Below are positions 11,030 to 23,600 of a stretch of DNA of 64,000 bases, piece by piece. Source of the stretch: Zoroaster sp. YZ-2022 (lineage: Eukaryota; Echinodermata; Asteroidea; Forcipulatida; Zoroasteridae); contig CM055828.1 in the NCBI GenBank assembly GCA_029582265.1, forward strand, positions 16,255,430 to 16,319,429. The letters are read 5' to 3'. The notes beneath the pieces are model-generated. The model did not search any database. It was not told the DNA's origin and worked only from the letters and a program-made list of their open reading frames with translations. The position numbers and the translations under genes are program-made. How positions within the stretch are numbered: the stretch's first letter is position 1; every line of letters starts with the position of its first letter.

Positions 11030-11856
11030 TACAAGTGTCTATTATGTATTACCATGAAGGACCAAATGTTTCTATTCAGTTAGTGCATGCATAATACAGT
11101 TCATAATATAGTTCACCTTGCACGAAGACATGCATAATACTTAAAATATGACAGATTATTAAAGTCTGTGTAAGGGCAAAATCAAATATAAGAGTTCTAG
11201 CCTACTTAACCATCTCAAGCCTGGGCTTTTTATCGTTCTCATAACTTCCTTCATTTTTATCCGTTGGTCATGAAATTTGGCACAAATGTTGTCTTCAATA
11301 CAAACAACAATGTGACGTCACCGGTAGAGGGCTGTAAGTAACATTTAGTGTCATTTTGTTCCAAAAACATGATTTTAAAAATATATTTGACCTCATTTTT
11401 TTAACCAAAAGTACAATAAAGTCAGATATAATAATATCCATGGTATTATTGATGACATAAATTTATATAATGAACAAACAAATTCTGAAAAACGTTTAAA
11501 AATGAGGCTTTTGGGACAAAATATAAGTTTTCCATTTAAACGTAATGGCGGCCATATTTGATTCCCATGACTCATGTGTTGTCCAGTTCAGAGTTTGAAA
11601 GTTTTCAACATACCTAAAAAAATCTTACAATATCAACAATCTATTTTGAACAAAATGTGGAAATTCTATTGGACTTGTTAAAAATAAATGGTTGTCATGG
11701 AAACCTTGAACACCCATTATTGTTTATTTTTGCGTGCGGGGATCCCAAAAATAGTTAGGAAAACAGGTCAGCTTAATTTTTTAAATTTTAAATTTTATTT
11801 TTTTGCCAACCTGTGAAATATGATAGGTGTATGTATACACCAAAGTATAGACCAAA

Positions 11857-12126
11857 GTATGGTGGCTAAGGGAGCCTTCACAAATCGAGCAAACAAATCC
11901 CTTAATACAAAGCCAATAGACGCCTATGGACGGGGAAATGGTCGATTCTGGTTCCAGTGTCCCAACGCGTCTGCCCAAGATTGTAGATATGCCTCTTTGT
12001 GAGAGCGTAGCCACAGCGTACGGTCACGAAAATTACAGGTTTGCCAAATTTGTTTTCACTCTGAACACTTTGTGGTACATACTGAATGCTTTATGGATAC
12101 TTTTAGTGTTGCAAGAGAAACGGTAG
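11857..12126 (+). pseudogene. R-block open frame containing FTNRANKSLN, copy in R1
   Basis: The frame begins at an ATG in the phrase MVAKGAFTNRANKSLN and stays open through RFWFQCPNASAQDC before breaking. The best copy is in R4 (57406-57759) and related copies are at 21438-21749, 41517-41716 and, partially, 17700-17950. In this copy a stop follows RYASL. I do not recognise a domain. A related stretch, MVGKSGLTNRAKRS, is encoded on the minus strand at about 61500-61440 in otherwise unique DNA, which argues that this is a real but decayed coding relic. Confidence 0.3.
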
Positions 12127-12372
12127 TCTACTATTCAGTCGTCAGGAAAGGCAAATAGGCTATATTATTTAGTTATATTATCTCTAAAACATGTCAACAA
12201 AATTAATAATGTAACAAAATGTTCAAACTGTGGTTCATACCCAACAGTCTTGTCCAATACGCGGGGATATGCTAATTTATTTCACAATATATTGTGAAGG
12301 AAGACACAATGCATTATAAGCGTACTTAAATCATGCTATGAATAGCTTTAAATTACAAATAATTGTATGTAC

Positions 12373-12565
12373 CAGTGGCGTAACCAGGGTCCCATTTTCA
12401 GTGGGCACTAGGGTGCACCACTTTTTCTTGATGGCCATGTCAATACTTGAACATTTTATATCCTGCAGCCTCAAATTGGGACCTCAAATGTTTCAAAATT
12501 CTGAATGTGGAGAGGGGAACTTGGGGAAAATACCGCCCCTGTGCACCCCTATATTTACGTCACTG
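12373..12565 (+). mobile_element. hAT-like MITE with CAGTGGCGTAAC ends, R1 copy
   Basis: The left end CAGTGGCGTAACCAGG and right end TTACGTCACTG are inverted repeats. The flanks GTATGTAC and ATATGCAC are a decayed 8 bp duplication. The CAGTGGCG terminus and 8 bp duplication fit hAT. Interior is noncoding. Confidence 0.65.
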
Positions 12566-13390
12566 ATATGCACATGTACATGAACATACACATTGAATGA
12601 TACTAAATATGTGTCATTTCCCTATTTGTTAGTATTATTATTATTTTATGGCATGAATGTGTAAAAAGTAGAGAGGTAAATTGGTAAATTGTTGTGGGTC
12701 TACATAAATGAGGATTGGGAGTTTGTGGTCTGTGCCAGCGCGTCAGTCGGGCTAGCATCCCCATAAGACACTGCCTAGGAGACAGCGATCGTGGTGACTG
12801 AGGCCCCCGCGCGAGTATTGACATTGGGTAAAGGCAATGGGCACGAGCAAAGAGTGGAGACATTGATAGTTAACATAAGACATCTTAGGAATAGTATTTC
12901 CAAATGTAGGGTATAGGATTGGTAATTCAGAAATAACAAAATGGTGGAATTAATGTGAAACTTATTTGGTGTAAAGCTAATGATGGTAAATCAGTTTTCA
13001 CTACAAGAGTGAAATAATTTACCTTTGGAATTTACCAAATAGTACTCTTTCCTTAATTCCGTGTAAGAATGAATACAATCTGAATGTCTTTTTTAAAATT
13101 ATTATCTTGTTAACGACATAACGGAATAAGCTGCAAACTTTCACAGTTTTCTTGAATGCATATCTTGATTCAAAGAGAGTAAACTCTTTCATTTAAACAG
13201 TTTTACCAACATCAACTTCATTACGATCGTAGATTTATTGACATTTAATTTTACATGATATTGCAAATTATACTTTTCACAAATATTTGCGGACAATCAC
13301 CAATAATGTAACAAGTTGTTGTTGTTGTTGTGTGTTTGTTTGTTTTTTTGGGGGGGGGGAGGTGAGGGCTGGAAGCATTTGCGGTTTCAT

Positions 13391-13520
13391 GATTTTGGTA
13401 GCGAGTACGCACGTATGGCTCTCCGGGAGACAGCCGGGATCGGGTACCGGGAACGGTGGATATCTTGGCGGCCCGATCCTGCCGCGTGGGTTATGTGTGG
13501 GATGCACCGTACATTTGTAT
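13391..13520. repeat. GC-richer conserved box in R blocks
   Basis: A box running from GTAGCGAGTACGCACGTATG to GGGATGCACCGTACATTTG recurs at 22920-23030 and 58985-59105. It is more GC-rich than its surroundings. Small indels differ between copies, so conservation is at DNA level. Function unknown. Confidence 0.5.
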
Positions 13521-13841
13521 CATCATGACAGAGATTAATAAGGTTAACATTAACACGCACATGTAATTGATTCCATGATGGATGTGATGATGAGATGCAT
13601 GGTTACTCCCTGCAATGATAACCTCCACGTAAGCCTTTCTGGAGATACGTTTTAAAGGCTTTTGGTGATTTGATGATCTAGGAACTCGTTTCGTAAAACC
13701 TATTGACCATCCCCCAAAAAAGTGGTGGGGGGGGGGGTGATATATCCCCCATCCCCGGGATTTACGCCCGTGGCCTGCACGTAGATTTTCTGGAAACAAT
13801 TTTTAAAGGATTTGGGTAATATTGATTTGTAATAAAGATAC

Positions 13842-14093
13842 TAATAATAATAACAATGGACACTTATATTGCACCGGTATCCGTCAAGTTTGACGCACAT
13901 GGCGCATGAGCATTATTGCTCCTGTTCGGCGCATTTTGCTGCCATCCAGAATGTTGCATTACACAACACACGTGACCTACAGCTTTACGTCCCAAGGACA
14001 AAGCAATTATTATGGTTAAGAGTCTTACTCAAGCCAGGTCGGGATTCGAACCCACATTCACAACATTCACTAGACCACTAGGCCACGACACTC
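13842..14093 (-). mobile_element. tRNA-derived SINE in R1
   Basis: On the minus strand the head has box A (GTGGCCTAGTGGTCTAG, complement of 14070-14086) and box B (GGGTTCGAATCC, complement of 14042-14053). The body includes CTTTGTCCTTGGGACG, and the 3' end is a TTATTATTA tail. This is the layout of RNA polymerase III SINEs. The R2 copy is at 23336-23600. Confidence 0.8.
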
Positions 14094-14395
14094 CTTTTAC
14101 TAAATGACAATGAATGTGAACGATAGTAGGTTTAAAAACTCTGAACCATTGCAATATATATTCAAGTTCCTATTGGCACCTATTGAGATCATCTGATATA
14201 ATTTGTGTATGCATAATTGATGTAAATTGTATAACTTTATGATGGATATAAAGAAGCAATAATTATTAATACATGTCCTATTATACATAGAGCCTTTGTC
14301 CAAAGAACTCACATTCATTGACGGATCCAGGGGGCGTGCCAAAGGGGGGCATGTGCACACGCCGTGCATCTACATTTACCATATGTTTCTGAGTA

Positions 14396-15960
14396 TGACC
14401 CTTGCTCATATGTAAATTATGAATGAATTTTCACAATTTTGTCGTCAAAGGTACAATATTGGTAATTACCAGATTATCAACAAATCATTATATACAATTA
14501 TACTTGGTGTAAAGGTGGACACTTTATTCCCTGTGTATATTAGGCAAACAAGGATTTGAAGTCTAATTTTTAAATTGTTGCTGTCCGGAAACTTTTTGAA
14601 ATGTTTACAAGTTAATTTTATGATATATTTCTTGAAAACTAGAGGGTTGAACTAAATGTACGTTGCCAAATACCAATGTTGTACCAAAACAACATCAACT
14701 GAATCCTTAACATGTTAATTTGTGTACAAACCTCATTGATTCTTATCACAAATTTATCAAAATTTTGGCTGCAATTGGACTCCGTTTTAAAGCAAAGGAG
14801 AAAACAAATAATAATGCCAACGCGCGGGTCTGAGGCAATGCGGGAGACTTTTTTCGGCTACATCGGATTTGTTTGTTTCTTTTTTTTTATTTCGAAACAT
14901 TTCAAAGATTGAGAAGGCCTAAGATTTTTGTTGAAATGATCAAAAATATACAATTCCAGCAGGTTAATTTTTTTTACATTTGCCTAGGTCTCAGACATAA
15001 GTTATTCAAGGCCATTTTGCAATCTGAGTTTGGAGAAGCTTCAAAGCATGTCCCGATCTTTTCTGCCATGCTGTGGCCGTCGCCCACGCCGCTACATTAC
15101 CCGAACCTGCGCCCGTTGTCTGTGCATGTTTCCTCACAGGGCAGCGTATCGCGCATGTTTCATTGGCGTAATGGGGTTATGTCATCCGTATCTCCGAGAT
15201 CAAAAAGCCGTGTACGTCTGGCCCCTGGATATATTTCTAATTCGTAATATCCAAGATAGTTTAGACAATCTGATTGGACAAAACGTAATCACGTGGGATG
15301 TATTAAAGGAGTATATTGTTAATGATCTGGCGTGCCTTGTTATCTAGGCCAGCGCGTGGTCGTGGGGTATTATTTTCAATCACCAGGTTCAGCCTGCTTT
15401 GGTCGTGACGATATACCCGCTTTAACGGATGGTATAGACTTATCAAAATCAGAACAATAAGTATGCAGTGGTTTCAAAATGACAAGTCTAGCTTAAATTA
15501 AATTCATGTAAACAACATTCAAAGCAAACCTTACTACTTTACTGATAATGTATAATCGTGTCCGTAGCAATTTATACAGTAGGTACAGCCAAAATCATAC
15601 AAATTAGATTAGATTGCTTTGTGTTTAATGTTATCATGTGATTTTGTTACTTAACCATATATTAAGAAAACGTTCTTAAAAGCTTTAAAATGGTTAAGAA
15701 TAAAACACTGCGAACTGCACTTAAAAACAATTCCAGTTTTGCTTTTCTCAGGTCAAAATTGAAACCATGTCATTCAATGCTCCCTTTGTCATTCACTGCT
15801 CCCTATGAATGTTCGTCTTCAAGATTAATGACAAATGTAGACGAAGTATTTATATAACCTTGAACGATGTAATAATTCTAAATATCTAAGATAATATAAT
15901 GAACATTAGTAATGTATGTGTAGATATGATAATCAGTATTAGTGCATTAGTGTATTAAAT
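14396..15960 (+). repeat. X tail followed by block Y copy 2 (Y2)
   Basis: 14396-14775 matches the X1 tail (1780-2150). 14808-15545 matches Y1, and 15545-15960 matches the Y3 stretch at 35475-35930. This copy is the reference that shows the 5.1 kb mosaic of 2151-7288 is extra. No gene. Confidence 0.75.
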
Positions 15961-16721
15961 AGTTTAGTGGACTCGGACGATGGATTTATTTGGAGTTGGA
16001 CAAGTATCCGAGTCCACCTTGACAGACCTTGACAAACGAGCTGCGTGTTCTAGGTGACAAATTTTAAGCATTTGCTTTGTAGACATGCACTCTGGACACT
16101 TTTATGCAATTCCACCCACTCTTGCCTAATACCACTTCAGGGCACATGATTGTGTGGAGGGGACTTTTGAATGAATTTCTTAGAAGTTTGAGTTTTAGCA
16201 TGGGTCACAACCTTCAAGCCAGATGGTGTATGTTCCCGCAGGCGCACGAGTCCGCAGTGAAAAAAATAATAAAAAAATAAAAAACATGGTTTTACTGATG
16301 AGTGCATATTCTAGTTGTCATTATCATTTTTATGATCGTGTAAACAATACGGGCCATATCATATCATATTCAATGCCTCATATGAAAGGCTGTAATATCA
16401 TTAGCAAGAAATATGGCACTTTGGTGAATTTGTATAAATTTCTGTTTATAAAGTTGGGAGCAACATGTGTACCAAGGCCGAAATAGGCAATACAAAAAAC
16501 ACCTTTTTGGCTAAATTATTCTCAGTACGGAAGAAATATGTCCAATGTTTTGATTATTATTATTATTAATTTTAATTTATTTAGTTTATTGATGCATTAC
16601 TTTGTTTTGCATTAGAGAAAGTAAATATGTAATGCCTTTCTAACTACTAAAATTATTTTGTAGAACATGTTTTTGTTTCTAGCAAATCTAATTGAATCGC
16701 ATAAACCTTGAGATACCTTGT

Positions 16722-16723
<2 letters not shown>

Positions 16724-16811
<88 letters not shown>
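16724..16811. repeat. (AT)n microsatellite, 88 bp
   Basis: This is an uninterrupted AT dinucleotide run. The following sequence (GATGAAGGTCCGGATTGGAT near 16889) is unlike block R and probably belongs to an inserted element. Confidence 0.95.
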
Positions 16812-16813
<2 letters not shown>

Positions 16814-17012
16814 ATCCCGCCCCATGATCCTTTGCTTTCCCTTTCCTATAAATGGATGAGTTTTATGTTGTACTTTGTCAAAGCCTTTGATGAAGGTCCG
16901 GATTGGATCGAAAGCTAAGGCCACCCTCCCGATTTAATTTATGGTTTGGCCTCTGACCTGGCCCCACAGAGCAATAGATAATTGGCATAAGTGGACCGCC
17001 CACCAACATAGG

Positions 17013-17080
17013 GGCTGGTTAGCTCAGTTAGAGCGCTCGTCTGGTTTTCGAGAGGTCGCGGTTCGAGTTCGGCATAGTTC
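17013..17080 (+). mobile_element. tRNA-Thr(GGT)-like sequence, decayed 3' half
   Basis: The acceptor GGCTGGT, D arm TAGCTCAGTTAGAGC and an anticodon loop CTGGTTT (anticodon GGT) are recognisable. The T arm has lost a base and the 3' acceptor is altered, so this is a pseudo-tRNA or SINE head. It faces a second copy at 17151-17222 across a palindrome. Confidence 0.6.
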
Positions 17081-17094
17081 TTTGCTCGCGAACC

Positions 17095-17128
<34 letters not shown>

Positions 17129-17145
17129 GGTTCGCGAGCAAAGAA
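17078..17145. repeat. Palindrome around an (AT)n core
   Basis: TTCTTTGCTCGCGAACCG (17078) and its exact complement ending at 17145 flank an (AT)n run. It joins two tRNA-like sequences in opposite orientation and should form a cruciform. Confidence 0.85.
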
Positions 17146-17150
17146 AAATT

Positions 17151-17222
17151 GGCTGATGCCGGACTCGAACCCGCGACCTCTCGATTACCAGACGAGCGCT
17201 CTACCAACTGAGCTAACTAGAC
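17151..17222 (-). mobile_element. tRNA-Thr(GGT)-like sequence
   Basis: The minus strand reads through a D arm GCTCAGTTGGTAGAGC, an anticodon loop CTGGTAA (anticodon GGT) and a T loop GGGTTCGAGTCC. The acceptor stem has two mismatches, the T stem one, and the last anticodon-stem pair is T-T. It is better preserved than its mirror copy but probably not a working tRNA gene. Confidence 0.6.
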
Positions 17223-17699
17223 CAAAATGTCCAGCTCGAACCGGGGGAGGGGGAGGAGAGGAGGGCATGCACTATGCGCCCTCTTTATCCACCGAACTAT
17301 AGGGGCCAAACGCTGGATAGGGCTATTTAAGACGGAGAGTCTGGACCTGCTTAGCCACGGAAATGTTTTGACTTTTTTGGCGTACTGTTATCCAATATGA
17401 TTAGTTATCAGGACCACGTTTGGGTAGTATTTTGGCTGATGATGCAGATGTGTGTAGGTCCCTCACTTTTTAATTTCCCAATCCAACCGACAAACGATTG
17501 TAAGGGACCGCCTTAGTACAGACATCGGATTTATTTCAAGATGCTCAGTAGCGCATTCAGAGCTCTTTATGACAACATATTTTACGTTTTCGGGGGTTGC
17601 AAGAAAAACTTTAACGTACTCCTCAGGATTTTGGGTATTCCTACATAATTATTGGGGTCACAATTTTGTTATGGGCCATCGAAAATGGGGGAGACAATT

Positions 17700-17950
17700 A
17701 TTGACATTACTTACGTCTCTTTGCGAGAGCGTAGCCACAGCGTAGCGTCACGAAAATTACAGGTTTGCCAATTTTGTTTTCACTCTGAACACTTTGTGGT
17801 GCATACTGAACGCTTTATGAATATTTTTGGTGTTGCAAGAGGAAACGGTAGTCTACTCTTCAGTCGTCACGAATGGCAAACATATTATTTAGTTATTTTA
17901 TCTCTTAAACATATCAACCAAATATATAATGGATCAAAATCTGGTATTTG
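17700..17950 (+). pseudogene. R-block open frame relic, right half only
   Basis: This matches the second half of the 57406-57759 frame (RERSHSV, FHSEHFVVHTERFMN) with the MVAK start missing. It is a truncated duplicate inside R2. Confidence 0.3.
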
Positions 17951-18477
17951 ACGTAATGATGTCCATTTTGTTAAGATCAGCATTTGAAAGTTGACAATTA
18001 ACCCCAAACACGTATAATTATTGAATGTATTACTATTACATTAAACATCTAGTGTGAACTATACTATTAATAGTGGAATTTCCATTGGACCTTTTCAAAA
18101 TACATGGTTTATTTCGATACGATGGCTACCTAAGGAATATATTAACAGTCAGAAAATTTGAGCGTTCTGGAGATATTATTATACACAAATCTATAGTGGA
18201 GACATTGTGGCTCCCTAGGCGTGATAGGATTAATATTTGCACTATTATACATGTGTTATGCATTAACGATTATTCAAAGGGCAATTTTTTGGGTTGATCA
18301 TCACGAATCATGACGAAAGACAAAATGTTCAAACTGTGGTTCATACCCAACAGTCTTGTCCAATACACGGGGATATGCTAATTTATTTCACAATATATTG
18401 TGAAGGAAGACACAATGCATTATAAGCGTACTTAAATCCTGCTATGAATAGCTTTAAATTACAAATAATTCTATGTA

Positions 18478-18667
18478 CAAGTGGCGTAACCAAGGTCCTA
18501 TTTTCAGGAAGCACTAGGGGTCAACACTTTTTCTTGAGGGGCATGTCAATACTTGAACATATTGAATCATGCAGCCTCAAACTGGGACCTATTTTTCAAA
18601 ATTCTGAATGTGGAGAGGGGGAACCTGGGGAAAATGCCTCGCCCCCGTGCACCCCCATAGTTACAAA
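18478..18667 (+). mobile_element. hAT-like MITE (CAGTGGCG family), right end lost
   Basis: The left end reads CAAGTGGCGTAACCA. The interior matches 12373-12565. At the right the homology stops in CCCCCATAG, and a different R sub-unit (TTACAAAGTAGGGAACAACC) follows, so the element was cut by a rearrangement. Confidence 0.6.
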
Positions 18668-21437
18668 GTAGGGAACAACCTGTGCATCAGATGAATAGAA
18701 CTAAGCAAGACGGAAACACTGTTTTGGCTAAACGATTCTCAATACGAAAGAAATAAGCCGAATGTTTTTATTATTACCGTTTTCTTTGTTTAATTTGAAT
18801 TTATTTCGTTTGTTAATGCATTCCTTTTGGTTAGCATTAGGGAAAGTAAACATGCAGTGCCTTTCCGACTCGGTACTACATTTAATTTGTAGAACCCAAT
18901 TCTACGGGTCAAATGCTGGATGGGGGCTATTCACTGCAGGGAGTCTTGGGTCCGTGTATAAGGGAACTCGAATAAAAATTCTATGCGCCCTCTGATTCAA
19001 TATGATTCGTTATCAGGATCACGTTTGGGAAGTATTCTGGCGTATGATGCAGATGTGCGTAGGCCTTCATATTTTAATTTCGCAATCTAATCGACAACGA
19101 TTGTTAGGGGGCGACTTTGTAAAAAAAAAAAAAAATGTTTTAAATATCGCCCCTTTGATTCGCCCAACCAGGGATGTTTTGCTCTAAATTATATAGTTAT
19201 ATCGTATGCTCCATTTCAGCCAATCACACACACGTATCATTCGATGACTCGAGTTTCTTCATACATATTCATAACGATATTTACTCATACATATTAAGTA
19301 CATCACTGACGATTTCTCACTGCATATGTGTATACGCTACTCACTTTTGTACAGTGCTATGAATGTTATAATTATTCAATTTGTATGCGCATGTACTGTA
19401 CATTACATAGTCCACACACATCTAGATGTGTACATATTATGTATTACCATGGAGGACCAAATGGTTCTATTCAGTCAGTGCATGTATAATACAGTTCATA
19501 CAAAGATCAGGAGACTATAAGGACTCTGCACGAAGACATGTATAATACTTGTTAAAATAGGACAGATTATTAGTATATTAGTATCAGTGTAAGGGCAAAT
19601 TCAATAAAAGAGTTCTAACCTACTTAACCTTATCAAGCCTTCGTTCTCATAACTTAATTGTTATCCGTTGGCTATGAAATTTTGCACAAAATAATGTTGT
19701 CTTCAATACAATCAACAATGTGACGTCATTTAGATGACCGCTACATTTTGGGTAATTTTGTTTTAATAACATAATTTAAAACATTTTTGACCCAATATTG
19801 GGGTTTCATTTACCAAAGGTACAATAAAGGCATTATATAATAATATCCATCCATATTACATTCCAAGAATACATTGGAAATGGTCACATGGCTCAATATT
19901 TTTCTTTTCAGAGTTTGAAAGTTGACAACATACCTAAAAGAAACCAGGTGATAAATGTTTTACAATATCACAAATCTTTTATTTTTAACAAAAAAGTGTA
20001 AATTCCATTGGACCTGTTCAAAATAAACGGTTGCCATTATCGTTTATTTTCACGTGAAATTTTTTGCGTGATCAGAAAAAGTGTTTTGGAAATTTTATAG
20101 AAAATGTCACAGGGGCACATTGGTAATGTATTAACAACCTGTGTAACAGAGGAGTAAAAATAACTAGTATGGAAAGCAACTTTTTTGGATAAACGATTCT
20201 CAGTATGAAAGAAATATGTCGAGTGTTTTTATTTTAAAAATTGTATTTGTTTAATTTGAATTTATTCCGTTTATTGATATGCATTAAATTTGTTTAGCAT
20301 CAGAGAAAGTAAACCTGCAATGCCTTTCTGACTCAGTACTAAATTTAATTTGCTGAAGGTTTTTATTTATTTATTTAAATTTTTTAATTTATTTAAAAAA
20401 ATTATAGTAAATCCTATTAAATTATATTTCATAAACCTTGGGCTACTATGTCAATAATCGAGTGTATCACAACGTGGGATTTGATCACTACTTAAAAGTG
20501 GGCTGTGCGCCCTCATTTCCCACCCAATTCTAGGGGTCAAATGCTAAATATTCACGGCGGGGAGTCTTGGTCCCGCATAAGTGTCCCAGAAATGTTTCGA
20601 TTCTAGGCGCTCTCTAATTCAATATAATTCATTTTCAGGACCACGTTTGGGAAGTATTATGGCTTATGATGCAGATGTGCGTAGGCCTTCATATTTTAAT
20701 TTCGCAACCTAGTCGACAACCTAATGTGCGTGTACATAGTACATGTACACGCATGTCTACAAGTGTATTATGTATTGCCATGAATGACGTTGTTTCTATT
20801 CAGTTAGTGCATGCATAATACGGTTCATAATATAGTTCACCTTGCACGAAGACATGCATAATACTTGTTAAAATACGACAGATTATTAAAGTCTGTGTAA
20901 GGGCAAAATCAAATATAAGAGTTCTAGCCTACTTAACCCTATCAAGCCTGGGCTTTTTATCGTTCTCATAACTTCCTTCATTTTTATCCGTTGGCCATGA
21001 AATTTGGCACATATGTTGTCTTCAATACAAACAACAATGTGACGTCACCGGTAGAGGGCTATAAGTAACATTTAGTGTCATTTTGTTCCAAAAACATGAT
21101 TTAACAAATATATTTGACCTATTGGTAGAATAAGGCAGATATAATAATATCCATGGTATTATTGGTGACATAAATTTATATAATGAACAAACAAATTCTG
21201 AAAACATTTAAAAATGAGGCATTGAAACTTAATGGCAGCTATATTTGATTCCCATGACTCAGTATTGTCCAGTTCAGAGTTTGAAAGTTGACAACATACC
21301 TTAAAAAATCTTATAATATCAACAATTTATTTTGAACAAAAATTGAAAATTCTATTGGACCTTGAACACCCAATATTGTTGATTTTTGCGTTTAATTTAA
21401 TTTTTAATTTTTTTTAATTTAACGTTTTTGCCAACCT

Positions 21438-21749
21438 GTGAAATATGATAGGTGTATGTATACGTGGGTATTAGAACCAGACCAAAGTATGGTGGCTAAG
21501 GGAGCCTTCACAAATCGAGCAAACAAATCCCTTAATACAAAGCCGATAGACGCCTATGGACGGGGAAATGGTCGATTCTGGTTCCAGTGTCCCAACACGT
21601 CTGCCCAATATTGTAGATACGCATCTTTGCGAGAGCGTAGCCACAGCGTACGGTCACGAAAATTACAGGTTTTTCACTCTGAACACTTTGTAGTACATAC
21701 TGAAAGCTATATGAATATTTTTGGTGTTGCAAGAGAAACGGTAGTTTAG
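21438..21749 (+). pseudogene. R-block open frame containing FTNRANKSLN, second copy
   Basis: Open for 103 codons with MVAKGAFTNRANKSLN in the middle and FHSEHFVVHTE near the end. See 57406-57759 for the longest version. Confidence 0.3.
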
Positions 21750-21949
21750 TTATATTATCTCTAAAACATGTCAACAAAATTTAAAATTGAACAGAATGTT
21801 CAAACTGTGGTTCATACCCAATGGTCTTGTCCAATGCAAGGGGATATGCTAATTTCTTTCACAATATATTGTGAAGGAAGACACAATGCATTATAAGCGT
21901 ACTTAAATCCTGCTATGAATAGCTTTAAATTACAAATAATTGTATGTAC

Positions 21950-22144
21950 CAGTGGCGTAACCAGGGTCCCATTTTCAGGGGGCACTAGGGGGTCAACACT
22001 TTTTCTTTAGGGCCATGTCAATACTTGAACATTTTGTATCCTACAGCCTCAAATTGGGACCTATTTTTCAAAATTCTGGGTGTGGGGAGGGGGAACCTGG
22101 GGGAAAATACCTCGCCACTGTGCATCCCCATAATTACGCCACTG
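21950..22144 (+). mobile_element. hAT-like MITE (CAGTGGCG family)
   Basis: CAGTGGCGTAACCAGG at the left and AATTACGCCACTG at the right, with flanks GTATGTAC and ATATGCAC. It is orthologous in position to 12373-12565 and 57975-58171, so it inserted before the R blocks were duplicated. Confidence 0.7.
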
Positions 22145-23335
22145 ATATGCACATGTACATGAACATACACATTGAATGATACTAAATATGCGTCATTTCC
22201 CTATTTGTTAGCATTATTATTATTTTATGGCATGAATGTGTAAAAAGTAAAGAGGTCAATTTGTAAATTGTTGTGGGTCTACATAAATGAGGGTAAGTTT
22301 GTGGTCTGTGCCAGCGCGTCATTCGAGCTGGCATACCCGTAAGACACTGCCTAGGAGACAGAAGGTAGTGGGCACGAGCGAAGAGTGGAGACATTGATAG
22401 TTAACATAAGACATCTTAGGAATAGTATTTCCAAATGTAGGGTATAGGATTGGTAATTCAAAAATAACAAAATGGTGGAATTAATGTGAAACGTATTTGG
22501 TGTAAAGCTAATGATGGTAAATCAGTTTTCACTAGAAATAATTTTGTTTGAGGTGCTGTCAGAAATAGTTTGCATTTCTTTGTGCTGTCACTTTCAGAGT
22601 GAAATAATTTACCTTCAGAATTTACCTTCCTTAATTCCGTGTAAGAATCTGGAGTGTCTTTATTATTATTTTCTTGTTAATGACGTAACGGAATAAGCTG
22701 CAAACTTTCACAGTTTTCTTGAATGTACATCTTGATTCAAAGAGAGTAAACTCTTTCATAGAAACAGTTTTACCAACATCAAATTCATTACGATCGTAGA
22801 TTTATTGACATTTAATTTTAAATGATATTGCAAATTATACTATTCACAAATATTTGCGGACAATCACCAAACATGTAACAAGTTGGGGAGGCATGCAAGC
22901 ATTTACGGTTTCATGATTTTGGTAGCGAGTACGCACGTATGGCTCTCCGGGAGACAGCCGGGAACGGTGGATATCTTGGCGGCCCGATCCTGCCGCGTGG
23001 GTTATGTGTGGGATGCACCGTACATTTGTATCATCATGACAGAGATTAATAAGGTTAACATTAACACGCACATGTAATTGATTCCATGATGGATGTGATG
23101 ATGAGATGCATGGTTGCTCCCTGCAATGATAACCTGTACGTAAGCCTTTCTGGAGATACGTTTTAAAGGCTTTTGGTGATTTGATGATCTAGTAACTCGT
23201 TTCGTAAATCCTATTGACCATCCCCCCAAAAAGTGTGTGTGGGGATATATCCCACATCCCCGGGATTTACGCCCGTGGCCTGCACGTAGCTTTTCTGGAA
23301 ACAAGTTTTAAAGGATTTGGGTAATATTGATTTGT

Positions 23336-23600
23336 AATAATGATAATAATAATAATAATAATGGACACATATTGCACCGGTATCCGTCAAGTTTGACGCG
23401 CATGAGCATTTTTGCCCCTGTTCGGCGCATTTTGCTGCCATTCCAGAATGTTGTATTACACAACACACGGGACCTACAGCTTTACGTCCCAAGGACAAAG
23501 CAATTATTATGGTTAAGAGTCTTACTCAAGCCAGGTTGGGATTCGAACCCACATTCACAACATTCACAACATTCACTAGACCACTAGGCCACGACATTCC
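23336..23600 (-). mobile_element. tRNA-derived SINE in R2
   Basis: Same element and same site as 13842-14093, with the box-B complement GGATTCGAACCC and an ATAATAATA tail. The CATTCACAA phrase near the head is repeated once more than in R1. Confidence 0.8.

Larger units (their letters stand above)
8955..14395 (+). repeat. Block R, copy 1 (R1)
   Basis: This is a 5.4 kb unit that recurs at 15960-23930 (R2, interrupted and longer), 40385-41716 (R3, truncated) and 52700-59280 (R4). Landmarks are ATGGTATCGCGAAAAAA at the left, the phrase GGACCACGTTTGGGAAGTAT (the R1 copy has GGTCCACG), a conserved open frame (11857-12126), a hAT-like MITE (12373-12565), a GTACGCACGTATGGCTCTCC box and a SINE (13842-14093). 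The segment 10250-10900 is inverted relative to R2 and R4. Confidence 0.85.

Noticed and set aside
10258..11505. Large terminal-inverted-repeat transposon
   Set aside because: Comparison with R2 and R4 shows the inverted repeat arises from flipping one of two related direct segments, with no target duplication.
16718..16924. Poly-Tyr/Ile open frames
   Set aside because: (AT)n microsatellite.
16880..16925. Hammerhead-ribozyme-like core (TTTGATGAAGG...GATCGAAAGC)
   Set aside because: A 5 bp stem II can be drawn, but C3 is T, an extra A precedes the stem, and neither stem I nor stem III with a GUC site forms.
17151..17222. Functional tRNA-Thr gene
   Set aside because: Two acceptor mismatches, one T-stem mismatch and a T-T pair closing the anticodon loop, plus the mirror-image copy, point to a pseudo-tRNA.
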